A stretch of 8,731 nucleotides of DNA from an uncultured Lachnospiraceae bacterium (GTDB lineage Bacteria; Bacillota_A; Clostridia; Lachnospirales; Lachnospiraceae), in assembly GCA_910585855.1 (NCBI GenBank), contig CAJUGZ010000184.1, positions 1-8,731 on the forward strand, in the 5' to 3' direction. Shown here piece by piece: positions 1 through 5,782 of this stretch. Under the pieces are notes generated by a model. The model ran no database searches and had not been told where the DNA came from. It saw nothing but the letters and a program-made list of their open reading frames with translations. Each line of letters starts with the position of its first letter. Positions within the stretch are counted from its first letter, which is position 1. A program made the position numbers and the translations under genes.

Positions 1-115
1 GAACCGAAATCAGAAGCCGTAGACTTTCTTACCGTTTGGAGCGGAGCAGGCAAAGGACAGAAGCAAACCGCCTCTTGCGTCCGGTGAAAGAAAATTTTTT
101 TCGGCAGCGTCTTGG
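1..115. other. GC-richer non-coding or gene-tail region
   Basis: I recognise no gene here. The first 90 bases hold 48 G or C by hand count, clearly above the AT-rich genes that follow. On the plus strand, frame 1 is open from the window edge to a TGA at 85-87, so it could be the last 28 codons of an upstream gene. On the minus strand about 40 codons are open but have no ATG. Neither translation resembles a family I know. An A/T-only hairpin around 86-102 is too weak to call a terminator. Motifs in this stretch recur, inverted and degenerate, at the right-hand end of the window. Confidence 0.5.
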
Positions 116-150
116 TTTGTGAGTTTATATTGTTATATGATGAGTTCAGG

Positions 151-179
151 TAGTCAAAAGAAAGGATTTGTGCTATACT
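151..179 (+). promoter_or_regulatory. Promoter of the clpS-clpA-aat operon
   Basis: The -35 element TAGTCA (151-156, 4 of 6 matches to TTGACA) is separated by 17 bases from the -10 element TATACT (174-179, 5 of 6). A TG dinucleotide at 171-172 makes this an extended -10, which would offset the imperfect -35. Transcription would start near 186, giving a leader of about 50 bases before clpS. A weaker alternative, TTGGTT (112-117) with TATATG (134-139) at 16-base spacing, also lies upstream. Confidence 0.6.
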
Positions 180-220
180 AGCGCTGTGGGGTTTTATTAT
201 GTTTTTTTAGGGAAAAGAAT

Positions 221-226
221 AAGGAG
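221..226 (+). promoter_or_regulatory. Shine-Dalgarno site that sets the clpS start
   Basis: AAGGAG at 221-226 lies 9 bases before the ATG at 236 but only 3 bases before an in-frame TTG at 230. The spacing therefore favours the ATG and removes the two extra N-terminal residues of the longer open frame. Confidence 0.8.
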
Positions 227-235
227 TCGTTGTTT

Positions 236-535
236 ATGTCGGTACAGGGAGAAACGAAAGAAAGAATAAAAATTCAAGTACGAGAGCCAAAGCGTTATCA
301 AGTAATGATGCATAATGATGATTTTACATCTATGGATTTTGTGGTGGAAATTTTAGTGGAGATTTTTCATAAATCAGAGCCGGAGGCAAATCGGCTGATG
401 TTGATGGTGCATAGAAGCGGGAAGGCGTCTGTGGGATCTTATCCTTATGATATTGCAGTAACAAAAGTACAGGCAGCACAAGAAAGAGCAAAGGAAGAAG
501 GATTTCCGTTTCGGATGACCGTTGAGGAGGTGTAA
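236..535 (+). CDS. clpS: ClpS, N-degron adaptor for ClpA
   Basis: This 99-residue cytoplasmic adaptor binds the N-terminal bulky hydrophobic residue of N-degron substrates (Leu, Phe, Tyr or Trp) and passes them to ClpA. After a short charged tail (residues 1-18) comes one ClpS core domain. The substrate pocket is complete: N27-D28-D29, M33, V36, M55, V58 and H59 match, with a constant offset of 7, the E. coli pocket positions N34-D35-D36, M40, V43, M62, V65 and H66. These residues hold the free alpha-amino group and gate the hydrophobic pocket. The length is close to the 106 residues of E. coli ClpS. The gene is first in the operon, 2 bases before clpA, and its last codons contain the clpA ribosome binding site, so translation is probably coupled. 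The family and the ClpA-adaptor role are secure. Substrate range in this organism is inferred. Confidence 0.95.
   Translation: MSVQGETKERIKIQVREPKRYQVMMHNDDFTSMDFVVEILVEIFHKSEPEANRLMLMVHRSGKASVGSYPYDIAVTKVQAAQERAKEEGFPFRMTVEEV
524..530 (+). promoter_or_regulatory. clpA Shine-Dalgarno site inside the clpS 3' end
   Basis: GAGGAGG at 524-530 lies within the last clpS codons, 7 bases before the clpA ATG and overlapping the approach to the clpS stop (533-535). A ribosome finishing clpS would expose or occupy this site, so the adaptor and unfoldase are likely made in coupled amounts. Confidence 0.8.
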
Positions 536-537
536 TT

Positions 538-2853
538 ATGCGGATATCAAGTGAAGTGGCAGAAATGATTAATGCAGCAATTGTATTGGCAGAAAAAGTA
601 CATTTTGAATTGATTACACCAGAACTGTTTTTGTATGTTGCTTGTCAGAATAATGTATTTGCACGGGCGTTTGAGAATTGCGGCGGGCAGATAAAGAAAT
701 TGGCGGATGATATTACCACTTATTTAAATGAATATATGGAAAAGGGGACAGAGGATGTAAAAAAAACACCGGAATTTTCAAAGGGTATGGAACTGACACT
801 GACGCTGGCTTGGGAAATGGTGCAAAACAGTGAGAAGTATGTAGTGGAGTTGGTGCATATTGTTTATGCAATGTATCAGTTAAAGGAAAGTGATGCTATT
901 TATTTTATGCGTGTACAGGGAATTGAACATACTGAATTGATACAGGAGATGATTGTTCTTGCTGAGGAGGAGGCGGAGAAAAAAGGGAGAAATAAAAAAA
1001 GGGGAAGAAGGAAAGAACGGGGAGAGATAAAGGAAAATATGGGAAGTATGGGAAATGTAGAAATAGAAAAAAACGATTCGGAAGAAAATACAGATCAGAC
1101 AGATGCGGTTTGGCAGCAGTATGCCAGTTGTTTGAATGATGAGTTGGAAGGAATCAATCCTTTGATTGGCAGGGAAGAGGAACTAGAAAGGACAATGCAG
1201 ATTCTTTGCCGAAAGGAAAAGAACAATCCGCTGCATATTGGAGAGCCGGGAGTGGGAAAGACGGCGATTACTTATGGGCTGGCAAAGATGTTAAATGAGA
1301 ATCGTGTTCCAGAAACGCTGAAGAGAGCAAGGATTTTTTCGTTGGATTTGGGAAGTTTACTGGCAGGAACACAGTATCGGGGGGATTTTGAAAAACGTTT
1401 TAAACGGGTGATGGACAGTATCAATCGGGAGGAAAAGCCGATTGTTTATATTGATGAAATTCACAATATTGTAGGAGCAGGTGCGGTAAACGGAGGGGCA
1501 TTTGATATTTCTAATATGTTAAAACCATATTTGACAGCAGGGCATATTCGTTTTATTGGTGCTACTACTTATGAGGAATATAAAAAGCATTTTGAAAAAA
1601 ACAAAAGTCTGGTCAGAAGGTTTCAAAATATTGAAATAAAAGAGCCGACTATTTCTGATACAATAGAGATATTAAAGGGATTAAAAAAGAATTATGAAGA
1701 TTTTCACGGAGTTTATTATTCGGAAGAGGTGTTAGAGTATTCGGTTCAAATAAGTGCAAAGTATATCAATGAGCGGTATTTGCCGGATAAAGCGATTGAC
1801 TTGATAGATGAAGCAGGTGCTTACTGCAGGCTGCATCCGTTAGAGAAGGAAGAGGGAGAGAGGCGGTCGGTAGAAAAGGAATTGATTGATGAAATTGTAG
1901 CAAAGACCTGTCATATTCCAAAGCAGGCAGTAGAGCAGGAAGAAATCGAATCACTGGCTACATTAAAGGAGCGGCTGCAAAATCTTGTGTATGGGCAGGA
2001 GGAAGCAATTACACAGGTGGTAAATGCCGTAAAGTTTTCAAGAGCCGGACTTTTAGAAGAAGGAAAGCCTTTGGCAAGTCTGCTGTTTGTAGGACCGACC
2101 GGTGTGGGGAAAACGGAGATAGCAAAAAGTCTTGCAAAAGAGCTGGGTATCTCTTTGATTCGTTTTGATATGTCGGAGTATGAAGAAAAACATGCGGTTG
2201 CAAAATTGATTGGTGCACCCGCAGGGTATGTGGGATATGAAGAGGGCGGACTTTTGACAGAGAAAATCCGCAAATCTCCACATGCCGTTCTTTTATTGGA
2301 CGAAATTGAAAAGGCACATGCAGATATTTATAATGTCCTTCTTCAAGTGATGGATTATGCGACATTGACAGATAATCAGGGCAGAAAAGCGGATTTTCGA
2401 AATATTATTCTTATTATGACCTCAAATGCAGGAGCAAGTCAGTTAGGCAAACCCGGAATTGGTTTTCGGGAGCGGGATAAAAATACGGATTTTATTTTAG
2501 AAGAGGTAAAGCGTATTTTTCAACCTGAGTTTCGCAACAGGTTAAGTCGGATTGTAGTATTTCACGGAATGGATGAGCAGATGGCAGAGCAGATTGTAGA
2601 GAAAAAGCTGGGAGAACTTCAGAAATTGCTTTTGCCAAAGCAGGTTGTGCTTTCTATGGATAAAAAAGCAAAAGATCTGGTAAAAAAGAGAGGAATCAGT
2701 GCAGAGTATGGTGCAAGAGAAATTGAGCGTGTCATACAAAGTGAGATTAAGCCGCTTTTAGTAGATGAAATTTTATTTGGAGTTTTAAAAGAAGGCGGCA
2801 GATGTAGGCTGACTGTAAAAAATGATCAGTTTCAGATTTGTTTAAAAAAATAA
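538..2853 (+). CDS. clpA: ClpA, AAA+ unfoldase of the ClpAP protease
   Basis: This 771-residue cytoplasmic hexameric ATPase unfolds substrates and threads them into ClpP. A double-repeat Clp N-domain (about 1-142), the docking site for ClpS, is followed by a long charged linker (about 143-195). The D1 module has Walker A GEPGVGKT (235-242), pore-loop YRG (280-282), Walker B IVYIDE (302-307) and arginine fingers R360-R361. The D2 module has Walker A GPTGVGKT (519-526), pore-loop GYVG (563-566), Walker B VLLLDE (584-589), sensor-1 N630, an IGF ClpP-docking tripeptide (641-643), an NR arginine finger (667-668) and sensor-2 GAR (725-727). No coiled-coil middle domain interrupts D1, which separates it from ClpC and ClpB. 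The length is near the 758 residues of E. coli ClpA. The neighbours clpS and aat support assignment as ClpA. The linker is unusually basic and may hold an internal start (see findings). All ATPase residues are intact. Confidence 0.95.
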   Translation: MRISSEVAEMINAAIVLAEKVHFELITPELFLYVACQNNVFARAFENCGGQIKKLADDITTYLNEYMEKGTEDVKKTPEFSKGMELTLTLAWEMVQNSEKYVVELVHIVYAMYQLKESDAIYFMRVQGIEHTELIQEMIVLAEEEAEKKGRNKKRGRRKERGEIKENMGSMGNVEIEKNDSEENTDQTDAVWQQYASCLNDELEGINPLIGREEELERTMQILCRKEKNNPLHIGEPGVGKTAITYGLAKMLNENRVPETLKRARIFSLDLGSLLAGTQYRGDFEKRFKRVMDSINREEKPIVYIDEIHNIVGAGAVNGGAFDISNMLKPYLTAGHIRFIGATTYEEYKKHFEKNKSLVRRFQNIEIKEPTISDTIEILKGLKKNYEDFHGVYYSEEVLEYSVQISAKYINERYLPDKAIDLIDEAGAYCRLHPLEKEEGERRSVEKELIDEIVAKTCHIPKQAVEQEEIESLATLKERLQNLVYGQEEAITQVVNAVKFSRAGLLEEGKPLASLLFVGPTGVGKTEIAKSLAKELGISLIRFDMSEYEEKHAVAKLIGAPAGYVGYEEGGLLTEKIRKSPHAVLLLDEIEKAHADIYNVLLQVMDYATLTDNQGRKADFRNIILIMTSNAGASQLGKPGIGFRERDKNTDFILEEVKRIFQPEFRNRLSRIVVFHGMDEQMAEQIVEKKLGELQKLLLPKQVVLSMDKKAKDLVKKRGISAEYGAREIERVIQSEIKPLLVDEILFGVLKEGGRCRLTVKNDQFQICLKK
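1029..1041 (+). promoter_or_regulatory. Candidate internal translation start in clpA
   Basis: AAAGGA (1029-1034) lies 4 bases before an in-frame ATG at 1039-1041, codon 168. Starting here would give a 604-residue ClpA lacking the N-domain. E. coli clpA is known to use an internal start at Met169 for a 65-kDa form. The site lies in a purine-rich stretch where SD-like words arise by chance, so the parallel is suggestive only. Confidence 0.3.
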
Positions 2854-2881
2854 AAAAGTAAGAAGTAAAAAGGGGGATTTT

Positions 2882-3544
2882 ATGCCGGTTTATCGTTTAA
2901 ATAAGAAAGAAATATCTTTTCCCAATCCAACGCTTGCACGTTCGGACGGATTGCTTGCGATAGGGGGAGATTTAAGTGTAGAACGTCTGCTGCTTGCCTA
3001 TACGCATGGAATTTTTCCATGGTATACACCCGGAGAGGAAATTTTATGGTGGTGTCCGAAGAAGCGGTTTGTAATTTTTCCAAATGAGATACATATTTCT
3101 CATTCTATGAAAAAATATGCTAAGAAGCATGATCTACAGATTCAGCTTAATCGAGATTTTGCAGATACCATGCACCGCTGCCGAATAAAAAGGGAGCAGA
3201 AGGAAGGAACTTGGATTTCAGATGAAATGGAAGAAGCTTATTATCGGCTTTATCAGGCAGGATATGCTGTTGGAGTAGAAGCATTGGAAGATGGAGAACT
3301 GGCAGGTGGGCTTTACGGTGTTTCGATTGGAAAATGTTTTTTTGGTGAAAGCATGTTTTCAGAAAAAGAGAATGGATCAAAGGCAGCATTGATAGGGCTG
3401 TCACAGTTGTTGGAGGAAAAAAGGTTTTTATTGATTGACTGTCAGTTTTATACGGAGCATTTGGAAAGTATGGGCGGGCGGTATTTAGCTTGGAGAGAAT
3501 TTGATAAGATGCTGCAGGAGGGAACGGGGCGAAAAAAATGTTGA
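2882..3544 (+). CDS. aat: Aat, leucyl/phenylalanyl-tRNA-protein transferase
   Basis: This 220-residue cytoplasmic enzyme (EC 2.3.2.6) transfers Leu or Phe from aminoacyl-tRNA to the N-terminus of proteins that begin with Lys or Arg, converting secondary into primary N-degrons. Family motifs occur in order: FPNP (13-16), DGLLAIGGDL (22-31), GIFPW (43-47), LWW (55-57), GTWI (109-112), GESMFS (155-160) and LIDCQ (184-188). E156, D186 and Q188 fall at the same numbers as the catalytic-centre residues of the E. coli enzyme as I recall them. The ATG at 2882 has AGGGGG (2871-2876) 5 bases upstream. The protein is slightly shorter than E. coli Aat (234) because the C-terminal tail is short. The gene follows clpA by 28 bases with no intervening promoter or terminator, so it is the third operon gene and supplies substrates to ClpS-ClpA. 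It ends at a run of seven A residues followed at once by the TGA stop. Confidence 0.95.
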   Translation: MPVYRLNKKEISFPNPTLARSDGLLAIGGDLSVERLLLAYTHGIFPWYTPGEEILWWCPKKRFVIFPNEIHISHSMKKYAKKHDLQIQLNRDFADTMHRCRIKREQKEGTWISDEMEEAYYRLYQAGYAVGVEALEDGELAGGLYGVSIGKCFFGESMFSEKENGSKAALIGLSQLLEEKRFLLIDCQFYTEHLESMGGRYLAWREFDKMLQEGTGRKKC

Positions 3545-3613
3545 GTTTTTTGAAAGGGGAGGACACCGAAAGCCAAAGGGAGTGCTATTTTGGGTTCGTT
3601 TGCGCTTAGTTAT

Positions 3614-3660
3614 AAAAAAAGTACAGAACAAAAGTTCGATTTTTGTTCTGTACTTTTTTT
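3614..3660 (+). terminator. Intrinsic terminator of clpS-clpA-aat
   Basis: A perfect 20-bp inverted repeat has arms at 3614-3633 and 3641-3660 with a 7-base loop. The core stem GTACAGAACAAAA is followed by seven T residues, and seven A residues precede it. It lies 69 bases after the aat stop. Because A and T tracts flank both sides it could work in either direction, though no minus-strand gene is visible. The core stem has only 4 G-C pairs, so its strength rests on length and on the U-tract. Confidence 0.9.
3626..3637. promoter_or_regulatory. Candidate LexA (DinR) SOS box
   Basis: GAACAAAAGTTC at 3626-3637 matches the GAAC-N4-GTTC core of the Firmicutes LexA operator. It spans the left arm and loop of the terminator hairpin and lies 34 bases upstream of the uvrB -10 element. 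uvrBA is LexA-controlled in Bacillus subtilis, so the location makes sense. The flanks and the fourth spacer base do not match the fuller Bacillus consensus. The site is also upstream of, not over, the promoter core. Confidence 0.5.
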
Positions 3661-3668
3661 GACTTATA

Positions 3669-3677
3669 TGTTATAAT
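3669..3677 (+). promoter_or_regulatory. Extended -10 promoter of uvrB-uvrA
   Basis: TGT precedes a perfect TATAAT at 3672-3677, an extended -10 element. The 17-base-spaced -35 position (3649-3654, TGTACT) is poor and lies inside the terminator arm, while TTGACT at 3659-3664 is only 7 bases away, too close to serve. Transcription would start near 3684, about 57 bases before the uvrB ATG. The promoter begins 8 bases past the terminator, which isolates the two operons. Confidence 0.75.
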
Positions 3678-3681
3678 GAAA

Positions 3682-3721
3682 AACCGAATGACTGGATGAT
3701 GACAGATAAATTTTTTCGGTT
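3682..3721 (+). other. Inverted repeat in the uvrB 5' leader
   Basis: AACCGAA (3682-3688) and TTCGGTT (3715-3721) are exact reverse complements separated by 26 bases. The left arm coincides with the predicted transcript 5' end, and the right arm ends 6 bases before the uvrB ribosome binding site. It could form a 5'-terminal stem that stabilises the mRNA. The wide loop makes chance a fair alternative. Confidence 0.35.
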
Positions 3722-3727
3722 ATAAAT

Positions 3728-3733
3728 GGGAGG
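3728..3733 (+). promoter_or_regulatory. Shine-Dalgarno site that sets the uvrB start
   Basis: GGGAGG at 3728-3733 lies 7 bases before the ATG at 3741. The earlier in-frame ATG at 3726 overlaps this site and has no purine-rich sequence upstream of it, so 3741 is the start. Confidence 0.85.
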
Positions 3734-3740
3734 TTTTAGT

Positions 3741-5729
3741 ATGCCAGAGTTTAAATTACATGCCCCATATAATCCTACAGGGGATCAGCCAGAGGCGATC
3801 GCTGAGCTGGTCAAAGGGTTTCAAGAGGGAAATCAATTTCAGACTTTATTGGGGGTTACGGGTTCGGGAAAGACATTTACAATGGCAAATGTTATTCAGG
3901 AATTGCAAAAGCCAACACTTGTAATTGCTCATAATAAAACGTTGGCGGCACAGTTATATGGTGAATTTAAGGAGATGTTTCCTGAAAATTCTGTAGAATA
4001 TTTTGTATCTTATTATGATTATTATCAGCCGGAAGCGTATGTGCCTTCTACGGATACTTATATTGAGAAGGATTCTGCTATTAATGATGAAATTGATAAA
4101 CTTCGTCATTCTGCTACTTCTGCTTTGGCAGAGCGAAAAGATGTGATTGTTGTAGCAAGTGTTTCTTGTATTTATGGAATTGGAAATCCTGAATTTTATC
4201 AGAAGATGACAATTTCCTTAAGACCGAATATGAGAAAGGACAGAGATGAAGTTATTGATAAACTGATTGAAATTCAGTACAGCAGAAATGAGATGGATTT
4301 TAAGCGTGGATCGTTTCGTGTGCATGGAGATGTACTGGAAATCTTTTTGCCTTCGCAGGAGGAAACAGCGATTCGGGTTGAATTTTTTGGAGATGAGATT
4401 GAGCGGATTAGCGAGGTCAATGTATTGACAGGAGAGATAAAATGTCATTTAGATCATGCTTATATTTTTCCGGCTTCTCATTATGTAGTTGATCCAGCGG
4501 CAATAGAACCAGCATTAAAGGCGATAGAAGCAGAGATGAAAGAACAAGTGACTTATTTTAAAAGTGAGGATAAGCTTCTTGAGGCGCAGCGGATTGCCGA
4601 GCGAACCAATTTTGATATAGAGATGCTGCGGGAAACCGGATTTTGCTCTGGGATTGAGAATTACAGCCGGCATCTAAATGGGATGGGAGCGGGACAGCCG
4701 CCGTATACACTGATGGATTTTTTTCCAAAGGAATATTTGATTATTGTAGATGAATCGCATATTACACTTCCGCAGATACGGGGGATGTATGCAGGAGATC
4801 GATCGAGAAAAACGACTTTGGTAGACTATGGATTTCGTCTGCCTTCTGCAAAAGATAATCGACCTTTGAATTTTCAGGAATTTGAAAGCAAAATCGATCA
4901 GATGCTGTTTGTATCAGCTACGCCAAATATCTATGAAGCAGAGCATGAGCTTTTGCGGACGGAGCAGATTATCCGTCCTACCGGACTGCTAGATCCAAAG
5001 ATTGAGATTCAGTCGGTAGAAGGGCAGATCGATCATTTGATTGCAGAAATTAATAAAGAAACAGCAAAAAAGAATAAAATTTTAGTGACGACTCTAACCA
5101 AAAAGATGGCAGAGGATTTGACCGATTATATGAAAGAAATCGGAATTCGGGTAAAATATCTTCATTCCGATATTGATACATTGGAACGGGCAGAGATTAT
5201 TCGGGATATGCGGCTAGATTTGTTTGATGTACTGGTTGGAATCAACCTTTTGCGGGAAGGATTGGATATCCCGGAGATTTCATTGGTAGCGATTTTGGAT
5301 GCAGATAAAGAAGGATTTTTACGGTCGGAAACTTCACTGATTCAGACAGTCGGACGGGCTGCCAGAAATGTGGACGGACATGTTATTTTTTATGCCGATC
5401 AAATTACGGATTCTATGCAGGCGGCAATGGATGAAACAAAGCGGAGGCGGGAGATTCAAAAAAAATATAATGAAGAGCATGGAATTACTCCTACTACGAT
5501 TCAGAAAGCCGTTCGGGATAGTATTCGTATTTCAAAGGCAGCAGAAGAATCGGATCAAGAGATTGAAAAGGATCTGGAATCTATGAGCGTGAAAGAACTG
5601 CATTGTCTGGTAAAAGAAGTGACGCAGAAGATGCATAAGGCAGCGGCAGAACTGAATTTTGAAGCGGCAGCACAGCTAAGAGATCGGATGGTGGAGATAA
5701 AAAAACATTTAATGGAAATAGAAGAATAA
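3741..5729 (+). CDS. uvrB: UvrB, excision nuclease subunit B
   Basis: This 662-residue DNA-repair protein receives damaged DNA from UvrA, verifies the lesion by threading one strand behind a beta-hairpin, and recruits UvrC for incision. It is a helicase-fold ATPase. Walker A is GVTGSGKT (38-45), the aromatic beta-hairpin with YYDYYQPEAY spans about 91-100, the Walker B/DESH box is at 337-340, the SAT motif is at 392-394, and the motif VI sequence QTVGRAARN, with its arginines, is at 535-543. The C-terminal UVR helical hairpin that contacts UvrC is at about 622-657. The length matches the family (about 661 residues in Bacillus, 673 in E. coli). The start is fixed by GGGAGG upstream of 3741. 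It is the first gene of a two-gene operon with uvrA, 53 bases downstream, behind its own promoter and a candidate SOS box. No defect is visible. Confidence 0.98.
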   Translation: MPEFKLHAPYNPTGDQPEAIAELVKGFQEGNQFQTLLGVTGSGKTFTMANVIQELQKPTLVIAHNKTLAAQLYGEFKEMFPENSVEYFVSYYDYYQPEAYVPSTDTYIEKDSAINDEIDKLRHSATSALAERKDVIVVASVSCIYGIGNPEFYQKMTISLRPNMRKDRDEVIDKLIEIQYSRNEMDFKRGSFRVHGDVLEIFLPSQEETAIRVEFFGDEIERISEVNVLTGEIKCHLDHAYIFPASHYVVDPAAIEPALKAIEAEMKEQVTYFKSEDKLLEAQRIAERTNFDIEMLRETGFCSGIENYSRHLNGMGAGQPPYTLMDFFPKEYLIIVDESHITLPQIRGMYAGDRSRKTTLVDYGFRLPSAKDNRPLNFQEFESKIDQMLFVSATPNIYEAEHELLRTEQIIRPTGLLDPKIEIQSVEGQIDHLIAEINKETAKKNKILVTTLTKKMAEDLTDYMKEIGIRVKYLHSDIDTLERAEIIRDMRLDLFDVLVGINLLREGLDIPEISLVAILDADKEGFLRSETSLIQTVGRAARNVDGHVIFYADQITDSMQAAMDETKRRREIQKKYNEEHGITPTTIQKAVRDSIRISKAAEESDQEIEKDLESMSVKELHCLVKEVTQKMHKAAAELNFEAAAQLRDRMVEIKKHLMEIEE

Positions 5730-5736
5730 TTGGGGA

Positions 5737-5765
5737 TTGGCACAGGAATACTGTCAAAAGATAAA
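5737..5765 (+). promoter_or_regulatory. Weak possible internal promoter before uvrA
   Basis: TTGGCA (5737-5742) and GATAAA (5760-5765) are separated by 17 bases. The -35 is good (5 of 6) but the -10 is poor (4 of 6, lacking the first and last T). It might give some uvrA expression independent of uvrB. Chance similarity in AT-rich DNA is equally likely. Confidence 0.2.
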
Positions 5766-5767
5766 TA

Positions 5768-5774
5768 GAAAGGG
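5768..5774 (+). promoter_or_regulatory. Shine-Dalgarno site for uvrA
   Basis: GAAAGGG (5768-5774) lies 8 bases before the ATG at 5783 and 5 bases before an in-frame GTG at 5780. I prefer the ATG for codon and spacing. The GTG would add a single residue only. Confidence 0.65.
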
Positions 5775-5782
5775 AAATAGTG

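Noticed and set aside
152..158. AGTCAAA, a perfect half-site for the CtsR heat-shock repressor, overlapping the clpS promoter -35
   Set aside because: CtsR needs two tandem heptads about 3 bases apart, and the next heptad (AAGGATT) does not match. A single 7-base match in AT-rich DNA is weak evidence.
230..235. TTG start giving a two-residue longer ClpS
   Set aside because: Only 3 bases separate it from AAGGAG. The ATG at 236 has normal spacing.
1..235. tRNA or structured RNA gene in the leader region
   Set aside because: I found no cloverleaf, T-loop motif or extended stem.
1911..2365. Minus-strand open frames of about 120 codons within clpA
   Set aside because: They lie antisense to conserved D2 ATPase sequence, have no ribosome binding sites and resemble no family.
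3580..3588. GAGTGCTAT, 8 of 9 bases of the right half of a CIRCE (HrcA) operator
   Set aside because: The left half TTAGCACTC is missing at the required distance, and no promoter or heat-shock gene is adjacent.
3726..3740. Longer UvrB start at the upstream ATG
   Set aside because: That ATG overlaps the GGGAGG ribosome binding site and has none of its own. The family N-terminus starts at the ATG at 3741.
5742..5754. ACAG-N5-CTGT inverted repeat between uvrB and uvrA as an operator or hairpin
   Set aside because: Four-base arms are expected by chance, and no T-tract follows.
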